Shown: positions 49,435 through 58,445, counted from the first letter of the stretch. The stretch is 64,000 nt of DNA from an uncultured Selenomonadales bacterium (GCA_937877565.1 CALFJB010000062.1:26294-90293); one strand, 5' to 3'. The notes: generated by a model from the sequence alone, not told the origin. Translations and numbers: made by a program.

Positions 49435-50192
49435 ATAATTTCCAATTCGTACTGCGATAATTTTTCTTTCTGCCAATCTTCAAGCGGCTTTTCTGTTACC
49501 GCGCCCACAAAGTCATCAATGGCGGCGTAAATAAAATTCCCGTCCTTTGAAAGTTTGCGCGTTTCTAAAATCAGATACGCTTGCTTGGAAGATTTAACAA
49601 TAATTTCTTTGGTTGCTGCGTCATCAAAGGTATAAGTTGACACGGTATTTTTTTCTGCATTGACGCCTACAACTCCTAAAAAAGATTTATCGAAACGGTA
49701 TTTTGAAATTTCACGATTTGCCGCCGTCCCTACAAAGCCGTCGCGCCCTTCGGTAAAAGTGCCGCCAATAAAAATTAACTTGTTATGTTCGTCGCCGCGC
49801 ATTATGTTCATAATGTCAATCATATTCGTTACAATCGTTAAAGTTTTTCCGGCAGTCTTCAAAATTTTTGCCACTTCAATATTTGTAGTCGAAATGTCCA
49901 GAAAAATTAAATCGCCGTCCTGCAACATATGGACGATTTTTTTTGCAATTTTTTGCTTGTCCAAAACATATTTGCCTTTGCGCTGCTCAACAAATCTTTC
50001 TTGCGAATTGTCTTCAATTTTCAGTGCGCCGCCGTAAGTTTTGCGAAGTAAACCTTTTCTTTGCAACGCCGTTAAATCTTTTCTTATGCTGTCTTCAGTC
50101 ACGGCGAAACGCACGCTCAATTCTTTGACGTTTACCGAGCCAATTTCATTAACCATTTGCACTATCGTATTATGTCTTTCTTCCGGCAACAT
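49431..50192 (-). CDS. DeoR-family transcriptional regulator
   Basis: 253 residues. N-terminal HTH (RHNTIVQMVNEIGSVNVKELSVRFAVTEDSIRKDLTALQRKGLLRKTYGGA) and C-terminal sugar-phosphate sensing domain (IFLDISTTNIEVAKIL, FIGGTF, FDKSFLGVVGVNAEK, SSKQAYLILETRKL). Regulators of this type repress sugar operons until a phosphorylated sugar binds. Position next to the glycyl radical enzyme operon suggests it controls that operon. Confidence 0.9.
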   Translation of the reverse strand: MLPEERHNTIVQMVNEIGSVNVKELSVRFAVTEDSIRKDLTALQRKGLLRKTYGGALKIEDNSQERFVEQRKGKYVLDKQKIAKKIVHMLQDGDLIFLDISTTNIEVAKILKTAGKTLTIVTNMIDIMNIMRGDEHNKLIFIGGTFTEGRDGFVGTAANREISKYRFDKSFLGVVGVNAEKNTVSTYTFDDAATKEIIVKSSKQAYLILETRKLSKDGNFIYAAIDDFVGAVTEKPLEDWQKEKLSQYELEII

Positions 50193-50219
50193 TTTTTTAG
50201 CTCCTAACTTTTCAAATCC

Positions 50220-50972
50220 TTAGTAAATTAAAATATCAGCCATTTTCAACATTTTAGAAATCATTTCGACGTTGTGAACGCGCACAATATTAACGCCTTG
50301 ACTTGCCGCCAAAACACAAATTGCGCCGGTTGCCTCGTCACGGTTATTAACATCAAAGCCCGTTGCGTAACCAATAACGCTTTTTCGACTGACGCCCAAA
50401 AGCAGCGGAATTTCTACGCCGTCAATAAATTTTAATTCGCGCAGATTTTTTAAAATCGTCAAATTTTCTTCCTGCGTTTTATTGAAACCAATTCCAACAT
50501 CGAAAATAATTTGTAAATCGTCGCGCAGATTTTTTCTAAAAAAATTTTTAATGTCAGAAATAATATCGCCATCAGAAATTTTTTCATTGTGCATTGCGAT
50601 AATTGGCACAGAAAATTTTTTCGCCACGTCAAACATACTGCCGCTAATATCGTTAATAATTGCCGCGCCGTTCTTTATGGCAAATTCTGCAACTTCCGGC
50701 TTGTAAGTGTCAATCGAAATTGGAACGCCAAATTTTTTTATCGCAGGTAAAATTTTTTCAAGGCGGCTAATTTCTTCATCTGCAGAAATTGGCGTAAAAT
50801 TTGGGCGGGTAGATTCTGCGCCAACGTCGATAATATCTGCGCCGTCTTCGATAAGTTTTTTGGCGTGGCTGATTGCATTTTCGGCTGAATAAAAAAATCC
50901 GCCGTCCGAAAAACTGTCCGGCGTAATGTTTAATATTCCCATTATCTGGGTCTTTTTTTTAAATTCAATCAC
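50220..50972 (-). CDS. folP: Dihydropteroate synthase
   Basis: 250 residues. Joins hydroxymethyl-dihydropterin pyrophosphate to p-aminobenzoate; target of sulfonamides. Signatures MGILNITPDSFSDGG, DVGAESTRPNF, PISIDTYKPEVAEFA, INDISGS, and C-terminal RVHNVE. Start GTG at 50972 gives MIEFKKKTQI before the conserved core; no strong RBS is visible before this GTG or before the ATG at 50943, so the start is uncertain. Behind serS and palindrome E, far from folB-folK. Confidence 0.92.
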   Translation of the reverse strand: MIEFKKKTQIMGILNITPDSFSDGGFFYSAENAISHAKKLIEDGADIIDVGAESTRPNFTPISADEEISRLEKILPAIKKFGVPISIDTYKPEVAEFAIKNGAAIINDISGSMFDVAKKFSVPIIAMHNEKISDGDIISDIKNFFRKNLRDDLQIIFDVGIGFNKTQEENLTILKNLRELKFIDGVEIPLLLGVSRKSVIGYATGFDVNNRDEATGAICVLAASQGVNIVRVHNVEMISKMLKMADILIY

Positions 50973-50978
50973 TCTATC

Positions 50979-51057
50979 TTAGGTTTTAGGTATTAGGTTC
51001 TAGGTGTTAGAAAATATTCCCTAAAACCTAACCGCTAAAACCTAACACCTACTTTCC
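50979..51057. repeat. Heptad palindrome element E (TAGGTNT units)
   Basis: Left arm units TAGGTTT, TAGGTAT, TAGGTTC, TAGGTGT; right arm is the reverse complement of TAGGTGT, TAGGTTT, TAGCGGT, TAGGTTT. Centre AAAATATTCC. It lies between serS and folP, and its outer TAG (51049-51051) is the serS stop codon. Confidence 0.75.
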
Positions 51058-52323
51058 TATAACTTCGACGCCGCCCATATACGGGATTAACGCCTTTGGC
51101 ACTGTAACAGTACCATCTGCATTTTGATAATTTTCCAGAATTGCGGCAACTGTACGACCTACGGCAATTCCTGAACCGTTCAAAGTGTGAACAAATTCCG
51201 GCTTAGATTTTGCGTCACGGCGGAATTTAATATTTGCGCGGCGGGCTTGATAATCCAAACAATTTGAACAGGAGGAAATTTCACGGTAAACATTTTGCGC
51301 GGGCATCCAAACTTCAATATCGTAAGTTTTGGCGGACGTAAAGCTCATATCGCCGGTACAAAGTAAAACCACGCGGTAGGGAATTTCCAAAATTCTCAAA
51401 ACATCTTCGGCGGCGTCAACCATACTTTCCAATTCGTCCCACGAAGTTTCAGGCGTTGTAAATTTAATCAATTCGACTTTGTTAAATTGGTGCTGACGAA
51501 TCAAGCCGCGTGTATCACGTCCCGCACTTCCCGCCTCCGCACGAAAACAAGCAGTGTAACAGCTGTAATATTCAGGAAGATTTTCAGCAGCTAAAATTTC
51601 GTCACGATGATAATTTGTAGTCGGTACTTCAGCCGTTGGAACTAAATAATAATCAAGATTTTCAAGTTTGAACATATCTTCAGCGAATTTTGGAAGTTGT
51701 CCCGTACCTATCATACTGTCACGGTTGACAATGTACGGAGCCAACATTTCTGTATAGCCGTGTTTGTTGGCGTGCAAGTCCATCATAAAATTTATACAAG
51801 CGCGTTCCAAACGTGCGCCCAATCCACGATAAAAAGTAAATCTTGCGCCGGTAACTTTCGCCGCTCTGTCTGCGTCCAAAATATTTAAATCGTTGCCAAT
51901 TTCCCAATGATTTTTTGGCGTAAAATCAAATTGGCGCGGCGTACCGTTGCGGCGAATTTCGGGATTGTCTTTATCATCTTTGCCAATGGGTACATCAGCT
52001 TTGGGAATGTTCGGAATGTGCAAAAGAATATCGCGCAGATTTTCCTCAACTTCGCGCAGTTGGTTATCAAGCGCAGAAATTTTATCGCCAACGGCTCGCA
52101 TTTCGGCAGAAATTGCGGTTGTATCTTCACCGGCTTTTTTCATTGCGCCAATTTTTTTGGAAGTGGTATTGCGTTGAGTTTTAAGTTGTTCAACTTCGTT
52201 TAAAATTTCACGGCGTTTTTTCTCCAATTCGGAAAAATTATCTAAATTCAGCGGGTTGTTACGATTTTTTAACATTGTACGCACTTCATCAAGGTTATCA
52301 CGTACAAATTTCATATCAAGCAT
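51049..52323 (-). CDS. serS: Seryl-tRNA synthetase
   Basis: 424 residues. N-terminal coiled-coil arm (ELEKKRREILNEVEQLKTQRNTTSKKIG), class II motif 2 with CFRAEAGSAGRDTRGLIRQHQFNKVE and motif 3 GSGIAVGRTVAAILEN. No T-box leader is evident in the 123-bp upstream gap shared with rimP. The last residues (VIGK) and the TAG lie at the edge of palindrome E. Confidence 0.96.
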   Translation of the reverse strand: MLDMKFVRDNLDEVRTMLKNRNNPLNLDNFSELEKKRREILNEVEQLKTQRNTTSKKIGAMKKAGEDTTAISAEMRAVGDKISALDNQLREVEENLRDILLHIPNIPKADVPIGKDDKDNPEIRRNGTPRQFDFTPKNHWEIGNDLNILDADRAAKVTGARFTFYRGLGARLERACINFMMDLHANKHGYTEMLAPYIVNRDSMIGTGQLPKFAEDMFKLENLDYYLVPTAEVPTTNYHRDEILAAENLPEYYSCYTACFRAEAGSAGRDTRGLIRQHQFNKVELIKFTTPETSWDELESMVDAAEDVLRILEIPYRVVLLCTGDMSFTSAKTYDIEVWMPAQNVYREISSCSNCLDYQARRANIKFRRDAKSKPEFVHTLNGSGIAVGRTVAAILENYQNADGTVTVPKALIPYMGGVEVIGK

Positions 52324-52432
52324 TGAAGTCGCTCCTTTAATTATTTTTAAATCTTACGCAGTATAGCACTAGAAAAAAAAAATGACAACCGCGCCTTATT
52401 GCGGAAAATTTTTTACTAATTTTGAAAAATTA

Positions 52433-52461
52433 TTTACAGTTTTGTTTTGAGGTGTTATAAT
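52433..52461 (+). promoter_or_regulatory. Promoter of the rimP-nusA-ylxR-infB operon
   Basis: TTTACA (52433-52438), exactly 17 bp, TATAAT (52456-52461). It drives an 85-nt leader before rimP that contains a GAGTGG/CCACTC hairpin at about 52494-52512, a common feature ahead of rimP in Firmicutes. Confidence 0.7.
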
Positions 52462-52545
52462 TCCTGCATACTTCATAAAAAAGAAATTTTTGGAGTGGGC
52501 GGCTGTCCACTCTTTAATATTGTTAGGACAAATTGGAGGCATTTA

Positions 52546-52992
52546 ATGGCAAACAAAATTGAAGAGCGCGTTGAAGAGCTGATGAACGAAATTATAAAGG
52601 ACACTGAATTTGAGCTTGTAGACGTTGAATATATTTTGGAGCGTGATTGGTATCTGCGAATTTTTGTAGACAAGCCCGGTGGCGTGGATTTGGACGATTG
52701 CCAAATGTTAAGCGAAAAAATTGGAGACGTTTTGGACAAAGAATCATTAATTGAAGAGTCTTATATTTTGGAAGTGTCCTCGCCCGGAATTGACAGAGTA
52801 TTAAAGAAAGACAAAGATTTTATCCGCGAAGCCGGAAAATCTGTTGATGTTACACTTTACGCGCCAATTAACGGCAAGAAAAATTTTACCGGAACGCTTG
52901 AAGGTCGTGACGAAAAATTTTTGACGCTAAAAGAATTTGAACCTCTGCCACGTGAAAAAATTGCGCAAGTTCGCTTACATATCGATTTTTAA
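52546..52992 (+). CDS. rimP: Ribosome maturation factor RimP
   Basis: 148 residues. Needed for 30S subunit maturation. N-terminal domain with FELVDVEYILERDWYLRIFVDKPGGVDLDDCQMLSEKIGDVLD and ILEVSSPGIDRVLKKDKDF, then an SH3-like C-terminal domain. Start ATG 52546 has TTGGAGG 7 nt upstream; the open frame extends further but covers the hairpin leader. First gene of the operon. Confidence 0.94.
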   Translation: MANKIEERVEELMNEIIKDTEFELVDVEYILERDWYLRIFVDKPGGVDLDDCQMLSEKIGDVLDKESLIEESYILEVSSPGIDRVLKKDKDFIREAGKSVDVTLYAPINGKKNFTGTLEGRDEKFLTLKEFEPLPREKIAQVRLHIDF

Positions 52993-53080
52993 AAATCTTA
53001 ACCAAAAATTTCAACACTATAGAAATTTGAATTTTGATTCAGGCAAAATTTTAAAACTTTTAATTGAGAGGAAGGATAAC

Positions 53081-54799
53081 TTGGCAGTAAGAAAAAAGAA
53101 AACCGGAGGCGAAATAATCTTAATCGACGCACTAAAAGATTTGTGCGCCGAAAAAGAAATTAACCCTGATTCTTTGTTTGACGCGATTGAATCTGCGTTA
53201 ATTTTCGCCTGTAAAAAGTCGGCGTCTGCTGATAAAAAAATTATGGTAGATTTAGATCGCAACAGTGGCGTTTTCCACATTTATGAACTTCGCGACATTG
53301 TGGAAGTTGTTACTAATCCTGTAAAAGAAATTTCACTTGCTGACGCGCAGAAAATTAATATTAATTATGAAGTGGGCGGCGTAGTACGCAATGAAATTCC
53401 GCCAAATAATTTTGGCAGAATTGCGGCGCAGGCGGCGAAACAATTTGTAATGCAAAAAATTCGTGAGGCTGAACGCGGCGTAGTTTACGACGAATTTACA
53501 AACAAGGATAACGATATTGTAACCGGTACAGTTACGCGAATTGAAGACGGCAACGTTATTGTTGACATTGGCAAAACTGAAGCGGTACTTGTCCCCGTCG
53601 AACAAATTTATACTGACAGATTTCAAGTTGGCGATAGAGTCCGCGCCTATGTTGCCGAAGTTCGCAAAATTGGTAAAGGTCCTCAAGTTTATCTTTCAAG
53701 GACGCATCCCGGATTTTTGCGCAGACTTTTTGAATCTGAAGTGCCGGAAATTCAAGAAGGTATTATCTCTATAAAAACTGTGGCGCGTGAAGCCGGAAAC
53801 CGTTCAAAAATTGCCGTCGTTTCGTCGAATCCTGATGTTGATCCTGTTGGCGCGTGTTTAGGTGAACACGGCGTACGCGCTCAAGCCATTGCCAAAGAAC
53901 TCGGCGAAGAAAAAATTGACGTTGTAAAATGGGATGAAGACCCCGCCATTTTTATTGCTAACGCTTTAAGCCCGTCAAAAGTTATGAAAGTTGCCGTAAA
54001 CGAATACGATAAAGTTTCTCACGTAGTAGTCCCGAACAATCAACTTAGTTTGGCTATTGGCAAGGAAGGACAAAACGCCCGTCTTGCCGCAAAAATTACC
54101 GGCTGGAAAATCGATATTAAAAGCAAGGCGCAAGCTAAAGATGATGTTTACGATGACGATTTGAGAATTGTTCAAATTGCGCCGGAACGTCCCAAAAAGC
54201 AGAAGCCGCAAAAACAAAAATTTCAAAAACCGGCTCCAATGCTTGACGAAAACGGCAACCCGATTAAAAAGAAAAAGAATAAAAACAAAAATAAAAACAA
54301 AAACCAAAATAAGCCGCAGATACAAAACGTTGAGGCAACATTCACTAATCCATTTGATGATAATCCATTTGGCGACAATCCATTTGAGGATAATCCTTTT
54401 GGCGACAGCTCCTTTGACGGCGAAGCAGCCGCCGCGCCGGTAGAAAATAAACCTGCTCCAAAATCGGCTGAAAATCAATTTTCAAATCCGTTTGATAGCA
54501 ATCCATTTGGAGACAATTCATTTGATTCATTCGGCGGAGATTCTTTTGAAAGTATCGAAACTCCAAAAGTTGAGCCGGTCAAAGTTGAAACTGCGCCCGC
54601 TGCAACTGAACCTGTAAAAGCTGAAGTTGCGCCGGAAAATAAAGTTGCTGAAAGTAAACCTGCCGCGCCTGTAAATAAGCCGGAGAAAAAGTTTAAACCG
54701 AAAAATAAACCTGCTCCAAAACCTGCGCCGACAACGTTTGATAATCCCTTTGGCGACAATCCTTTTGATGATAATCCATTTGGCGATAATCCATTTTAG
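53081..54799 (+). CDS. nusA: Transcription factor NusA with long NPF-repeat tail
   Basis: 572 residues. N-terminal RNA-polymerase-binding domain (LIDALKDLCAEKEINPDSLFDAIESALIFACKK), S1 domain from about 148, KH1 and KH2 (EAGNRSKIAVVSSNPDVDPVGACLGEHG, NQLSLAIGKEGQNARLAAKITGW). From about residue 350 an extra disordered tail follows: a Lys/Gln/Asn-rich stretch (KKKKNKNKNKNKNQNK) and ten NPF triplets in three clusters (NPFGDNPFEDNPF), separated by Pro/Glu/Lys linkers. Start TTG 53081 after AGGAAGG; no ATG fits the domain start. NusA controls pausing, termination and antitermination. Confidence 0.93.
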   Translation: MAVRKKKTGGEIILIDALKDLCAEKEINPDSLFDAIESALIFACKKSASADKKIMVDLDRNSGVFHIYELRDIVEVVTNPVKEISLADAQKININYEVGGVVRNEIPPNNFGRIAAQAAKQFVMQKIREAERGVVYDEFTNKDNDIVTGTVTRIEDGNVIVDIGKTEAVLVPVEQIYTDRFQVGDRVRAYVAEVRKIGKGPQVYLSRTHPGFLRRLFESEVPEIQEGIISIKTVAREAGNRSKIAVVSSNPDVDPVGACLGEHGVRAQAIAKELGEEKIDVVKWDEDPAIFIANALSPSKVMKVAVNEYDKVSHVVVPNNQLSLAIGKEGQNARLAAKITGWKIDIKSKAQAKDDVYDDDLRIVQIAPERPKKQKPQKQKFQKPAPMLDENGNPIKKKKNKNKNKNKNQNKPQIQNVEATFTNPFDDNPFGDNPFEDNPFGDSSFDGEAAAAPVENKPAPKSAENQFSNPFDSNPFGDNSFDSFGGDSFESIETPKVEPVKVETAPAATEPVKAEVAPENKVAESKPAAPVNKPEKKFKPKNKPAPKPAPTTFDNPFGDNPFDDNPFGDNPF

Positions 54800-54813
54800 T
54801 AAGGTGACGGCGA

Positions 54814-55086
54814 TTGACAGAAACTAAAAAACAAACAAAAATGCGCCGTTGCGTGAATTGCCGTGAAAGTAAGCATAAATCTGAACTTTTGCGAATAGTG
54901 CGGACGCCTGAAGGCAAATTTGAAATAGATTTTACAGGAAAAGCCAACGGGCGCGGCGCGTATGTCTGCAAAAATGAAAATTGCGCGGCTGAAACTAAAA
55001 AACGCCGCAAATTGGATAAATCTTTTAAAACCGCACTGCCTGACGAAATTTACGACGAAATTTTAGAGGCGGTGGCGGAAAAATAA
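54814..55086 (+). CDS. ylxR: YlxR-family (DUF448) nucleic-acid-binding protein
   Basis: 90 residues. Family pattern RRCVNCRESKHKSELLRIVRTPEGKFEIDFTGKANGRGAYVCKN, with the conserved GRGAYVC. Always found between nusA and infB; reported to act as an RNA- or nucleoid-binding regulator. The L7Ae-like ylxQ gene that usually follows is absent here. Start is TTG 54814. Confidence 0.9.
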   Translation: MTETKKQTKMRRCVNCRESKHKSELLRIVRTPEGKFEIDFTGKANGRGAYVCKNENCAAETKKRRKLDKSFKTALPDEIYDEILEAVAEK

Positions 55087-55119
55087 ATTTAATTAACCTT
55101 CTGCAAAGGAGAAAAATAT

Positions 55120-55140
55120 ATGCAAACGAAAATTTTTTAA
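55120..55140 (+). other. Six-codon mini-ORF before infB
   Basis: ATG-CAA-ACG-AAA-ATT-TTT-TAA with AAAGGAG 9 nt upstream, in the 75-bp ylxR-infB gap. Could be a leader peptide, or the leftover start of a deleted ylxQ gene. Weak support. Confidence 0.3.
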
Positions 55141-55161
55141 AGAATTACCGGAGGTGGCTCT

Positions 55162-57843
55162 ATGTCTAAAACCACGAAAACGCCAAAATACAGAATATTT
55201 GAGCTGGCTAAGGAATTTAACCAAGACAGTCAATTCCTTGTAGATTTTTTGAAGAAACGCAAAATTAAAGTGGCGAACCGTTTCAGCGCGGTTGATGAAG
55301 AGGCTTACAATCTTTTGAAAGAAAATTTTGCACGTCGCAAACCTGCGCCGGAGCCTGTAAAGGCTGAACCTGCGAAAACTGAACCTGCAAAGGTTGAGCC
55401 TCAACAAAAAACTACATCAAAAAATAATCGCCCTGCGCGAAATTTCGGCGATAAACCGCGTGGCGATTTTAAACCAAAGACGGCTGATTCTGTCAGAAAA
55501 CCGGAAGTAAAACCTGTTTCAAAATCTGAAATTCCAAAAACTGAAAAACCTGTTTCAAAATCTGAAACTCCAAAAACTGAAAAGCCCATTTCAAAAGTTG
55601 AAAAGCCTGCAGACGCTCCAAAATTTGAAGAAAAAGTTAAAGCGCGTGAAGAAAATAAACCGCGTGAAAATCGCGAACAACGCAAAGACCGTCCTGCCCG
55701 TGAAAATCGTTTTGAACGTGGCGAACGTCAAAGTTTTGAAAAATCTGAACGCCCTGAACGTGGCGAACGTTCCGAACGTCCAAGCCGTGAACGCGCCGAC
55801 CGTTCCGAGCGCAATGAACGTAATGAACGTGTTGAAATGAAATCTGAACGCGTTGAACGTCCTGAACGTGGCGAACGTACCGCCCGCAAAGATCGTGACA
55901 GTAGCCGCGAAGACGGTTCTCGCGCCCAAAATCGCAGTCGCAACCGCCGTAATAAAAATGCTGCCGTTATTGCCAAAAATCAGCAACAGGCACAAAATCA
56001 AAATCAAGCGGCTGTAAGTCGTCCACTTCGTCCAAAGAAAAAGCCGCGTCCTGCGCCTGCACCCGCTCATAAAGCAGAAATTGCACGTCCAACGCACATT
56101 AAAATTTCTTCAAGCATTGCAGTTAAAGACCTTGCAAGTAAAATGAGTTGCACGGCAGCCGAAATTATCAAAAAGCTTTTATTTTTGGGCGTTATGGCAA
56201 ATATTAATCAGGAGATTGACTTTGACACGGCGGAGCTTGTAGCGTCAGAATTTGGCGTAACAGTTGAAGAATTGCCGCCGGAAGTCGATCCTACTTTAAT
56301 TCCTGAAATTGAAGACGACCCGAAAACTTTAAAGGCGCGTCCGCCCGTTGTTACGGTTATGGGACACGTCGATCACGGCAAAACTTCCCTGCTTGATGCA
56401 ATTCGTCAATCTTCGGTTACTGCCACTGAAGCCGGCGGAATTACCCAACATATTGGCGCGTATCAAGTTATGTGCAACGATAGAAAAATTGTTTTCCTTG
56501 ACACACCCGGACACGAGGCTTTTACCGCAATGAGAGCACGCGGCGCACAAGTTACGGACGTTGCAGTTTTGGTTGTAGCGGCTGATGATGGCGTTATGCC
56601 GCAAACTATCGAGGCGATTAACCACGCTAAGGCGGCGAATGTTCCAATTATCGTTGCGATTAACAAAGTTGATAAACCCGGCGCAAATCCTGCCCGCGTC
56701 AAGCAGGAACTTTTGGAGCATGACTTGGTTGCCGAAGACTACGGCGGCAGTACGGTTATGGTTGAAGTTTCGGCGAAGAAACGCCAAAATATTAACGGCT
56801 TGCTTGAAATGATTCTGCTTGTTGCAGATATGCAGGAATTGAAAGCCAATCCAAACAGAGACGCACGCGGCGTAATTATTGAGGCGCAACTTGACAGAGG
56901 ACGCGGCGCAGTTGCAACCGTTCTTGTACAAAAAGGCACTTTGAGAATTGGTGACCACATTGTAGCGGGTACAACTTACGGCAGAGTCCGTGCAATGATT
57001 AACGACAGAGGCGACAACGTCAAAAAAGCCGGGCCCAGCGTTCCTGTTGAAGTTTTGGGACTTAATGACGTACCGGCGGCGGGCGATATTTTGGCGGCTC
57101 TTGACGAAAAAACCGCTAAATCTATTGCGGAGCATCGTTTGGCGATTCAACGCAACGAGTTAATTAAATCTAAGAAAGTTTCGCTTGATGATTTATTCAG
57201 CCAAATAAAAGCGGGAACGATTAAAGATTTAAATATTGTCGTCAAAGCGGACGTTCAAGGCTCGGTTGAGGCGTTGTCCGGTTCACTGTTGCAACTCAAT
57301 GAGAAAAATGACGAAGTGCGCGTTAAAATCGTTCATAGCGGCGTTGGCGCGGTTAATGAATCTGATATTATGTTGGCAAGCGCGGCGAACGCTTTAATAA
57401 TTGCGTTCAATGTTCGCCCTGACAACAACGCCCGCAAAATTGCTGACAGTGAAAAAATTGATATTCGCACGTACCGCGTAATTTATGACGCCATTGGCGA
57501 CGTTAAAGCGGCTATGAGCGGCTTACTTGCGCCGAAGTTTAAGGAAGTTATTCAAGGGCGCGTTGAAATTCGCAAGGTTATGAAATTTTCAAAGGCGTTG
57601 GTTGCCGGTTCCTACGTTTTGGAAGGAAAAATTTATAACAATTCCAAAGTCAGACTCCTGCGCGACCATGTTGAAGTTTTCGACGGCGTTTTGGATTCTT
57701 TGAGACGTTTCAAAGACGAAGTTAAAGAAGTTGCCGCCGGTTATGAGTGCGGAATTTCCTTTGTAGATTTTAGAGACTTCAAGGAAGGCGACATTATCGA
57801 AGCTTACACAATGGAAGAAATTGAAACTTCGATTGACGATTAA
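55162..57843 (+). CDS. infB: Translation initiation factor IF-2
   Basis: 893 residues. GTPase that places initiator tRNA on the 30S subunit. An N-terminal IF2_N helix set (YRIFELAKEFNQDSQFLVDFLKKRKIKV), then ~230 residues of low-complexity charged sequence rich in Lys/Pro and then Arg/Glu (RGERSERPSRERADRSER), a second IF2_N domain, G domain from about 395 with G1 GHVDHGKTS at 401, DTPGHEAF and NKVDKPGANP, and the C-terminal tRNA-binding domain. GGAGGT lies before the ATG. Confidence 0.96.
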   Translation: MSKTTKTPKYRIFELAKEFNQDSQFLVDFLKKRKIKVANRFSAVDEEAYNLLKENFARRKPAPEPVKAEPAKTEPAKVEPQQKTTSKNNRPARNFGDKPRGDFKPKTADSVRKPEVKPVSKSEIPKTEKPVSKSETPKTEKPISKVEKPADAPKFEEKVKAREENKPRENREQRKDRPARENRFERGERQSFEKSERPERGERSERPSRERADRSERNERNERVEMKSERVERPERGERTARKDRDSSREDGSRAQNRSRNRRNKNAAVIAKNQQQAQNQNQAAVSRPLRPKKKPRPAPAPAHKAEIARPTHIKISSSIAVKDLASKMSCTAAEIIKKLLFLGVMANINQEIDFDTAELVASEFGVTVEELPPEVDPTLIPEIEDDPKTLKARPPVVTVMGHVDHGKTSLLDAIRQSSVTATEAGGITQHIGAYQVMCNDRKIVFLDTPGHEAFTAMRARGAQVTDVAVLVVAADDGVMPQTIEAINHAKAANVPIIVAINKVDKPGANPARVKQELLEHDLVAEDYGGSTVMVEVSAKKRQNINGLLEMILLVADMQELKANPNRDARGVIIEAQLDRGRGAVATVLVQKGTLRIGDHIVAGTTYGRVRAMINDRGDNVKKAGPSVPVEVLGLNDVPAAGDILAALDEKTAKSIAEHRLAIQRNELIKSKKVSLDDLFSQIKAGTIKDLNIVVKADVQGSVEALSGSLLQLNEKNDEVRVKIVHSGVGAVNESDIMLASAANALIIAFNVRPDNNARKIADSEKIDIRTYRVIYDAIGDVKAAMSGLLAPKFKEVIQGRVEIRKVMKFSKALVAGSYVLEGKIYNNSKVRLLRDHVEVFDGVLDSLRRFKDEVKEVAAGYECGISFVDFRDFKEGDIIEAYTMEEIETSIDD

Positions 57844-58445
57844 AGCAAATGCGAAGTTCCGTTAATTAACTCAACTGTGAAAAAGCCGTCTTCAAATCTG
57901 AAAATATTTACGGCGGTGTTGAATTGACTGATTGCCCACATTTTTTTCAGCGGTATTTCTAAAATTGAACAAATAATAGTGCGGTTAATTGCGCCGTGTG
58001 CCACGATAATAATATTTTCATCAGGGTGCGCGGCGATAATTTTTTTTACGGCAGAAAAAGCGCGTTCCTGCAACTGTGCAAAAGTTTCAGCGTTTTTAAT
58101 TTGTACTTCTTCGGGATTTCTGAAAAATCTTTCGTAATTTACAGGATCAATTTTTTCAATATCAGAAAGTTTTTTGCCTTCCCAATCGCCCCAATTTGCC
58201 TCGCGCAGATTTTTTTCAAATTGTACCGGCAAATTAAATTTTTTTGCCAAAGTTTCAGCGGTAACTTTAGCGCGTTTTAAATCGCTTGAGTAAATCGCAG
58301 AAATATTTTCCAGCGGGAAATTTTTTGCCAAAAGTTCCGCCTGTGCAATTCCTTCCGGCGCAAGTTCAACGTTTGAATGACCTTGAATTTTTCTTTCGCT
58401 GTTCCAAAGTGTCAGCCCGTGTCTTACCAAAATTATTTTCGTCAA
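57840..58445 (-). CDS. cobC: Histidine phosphatase family protein, CobC-like
   Basis: 201 residues. Catalytic RHG in ILVRHGLTLWNSERKIQGHSNVELAPEG and the second His in IIIVAHGAINRTIICSIL, with LREANWGDWEGKKLSDIE. This pattern fits alpha-ribazole phosphatase (CobC) of cobamide synthesis, supported by cobD and pduX nearby, but a phosphoglycerate-mutase-like phosphatase is possible. Start TTG 58445 has GGAG 8 nt upstream; ATG 58451 is only 3 nt away from it. Convergent with infB, 4-bp overlap. Confidence 0.75.
   Translation of the reverse strand: MTKIILVRHGLTLWNSERKIQGHSNVELAPEGIAQAELLAKNFPLENISAIYSSDLKRAKVTAETLAKKFNLPVQFEKNLREANWGDWEGKKLSDIEKIDPVNYERFFRNPEEVQIKNAETFAQLQERAFSAVKKIIAAHPDENIIIVAHGAINRTIICSILEIPLKKMWAISQFNTAVNIFRFEDGFFTVELINGTSHLL

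Noticed and set aside
52324..52446. T-box riboswitch upstream of serS
   Set aside because: The shared 123-bp gap is too short and no T-box core sequence is seen.
53975..56097. Hydrophobic or Arg/Ser-rich ORFs opposite nusA and infB
   Set aside because: Reverse translations of the Lys/Asn- and Arg/Glu-rich tails; no independent evidence.
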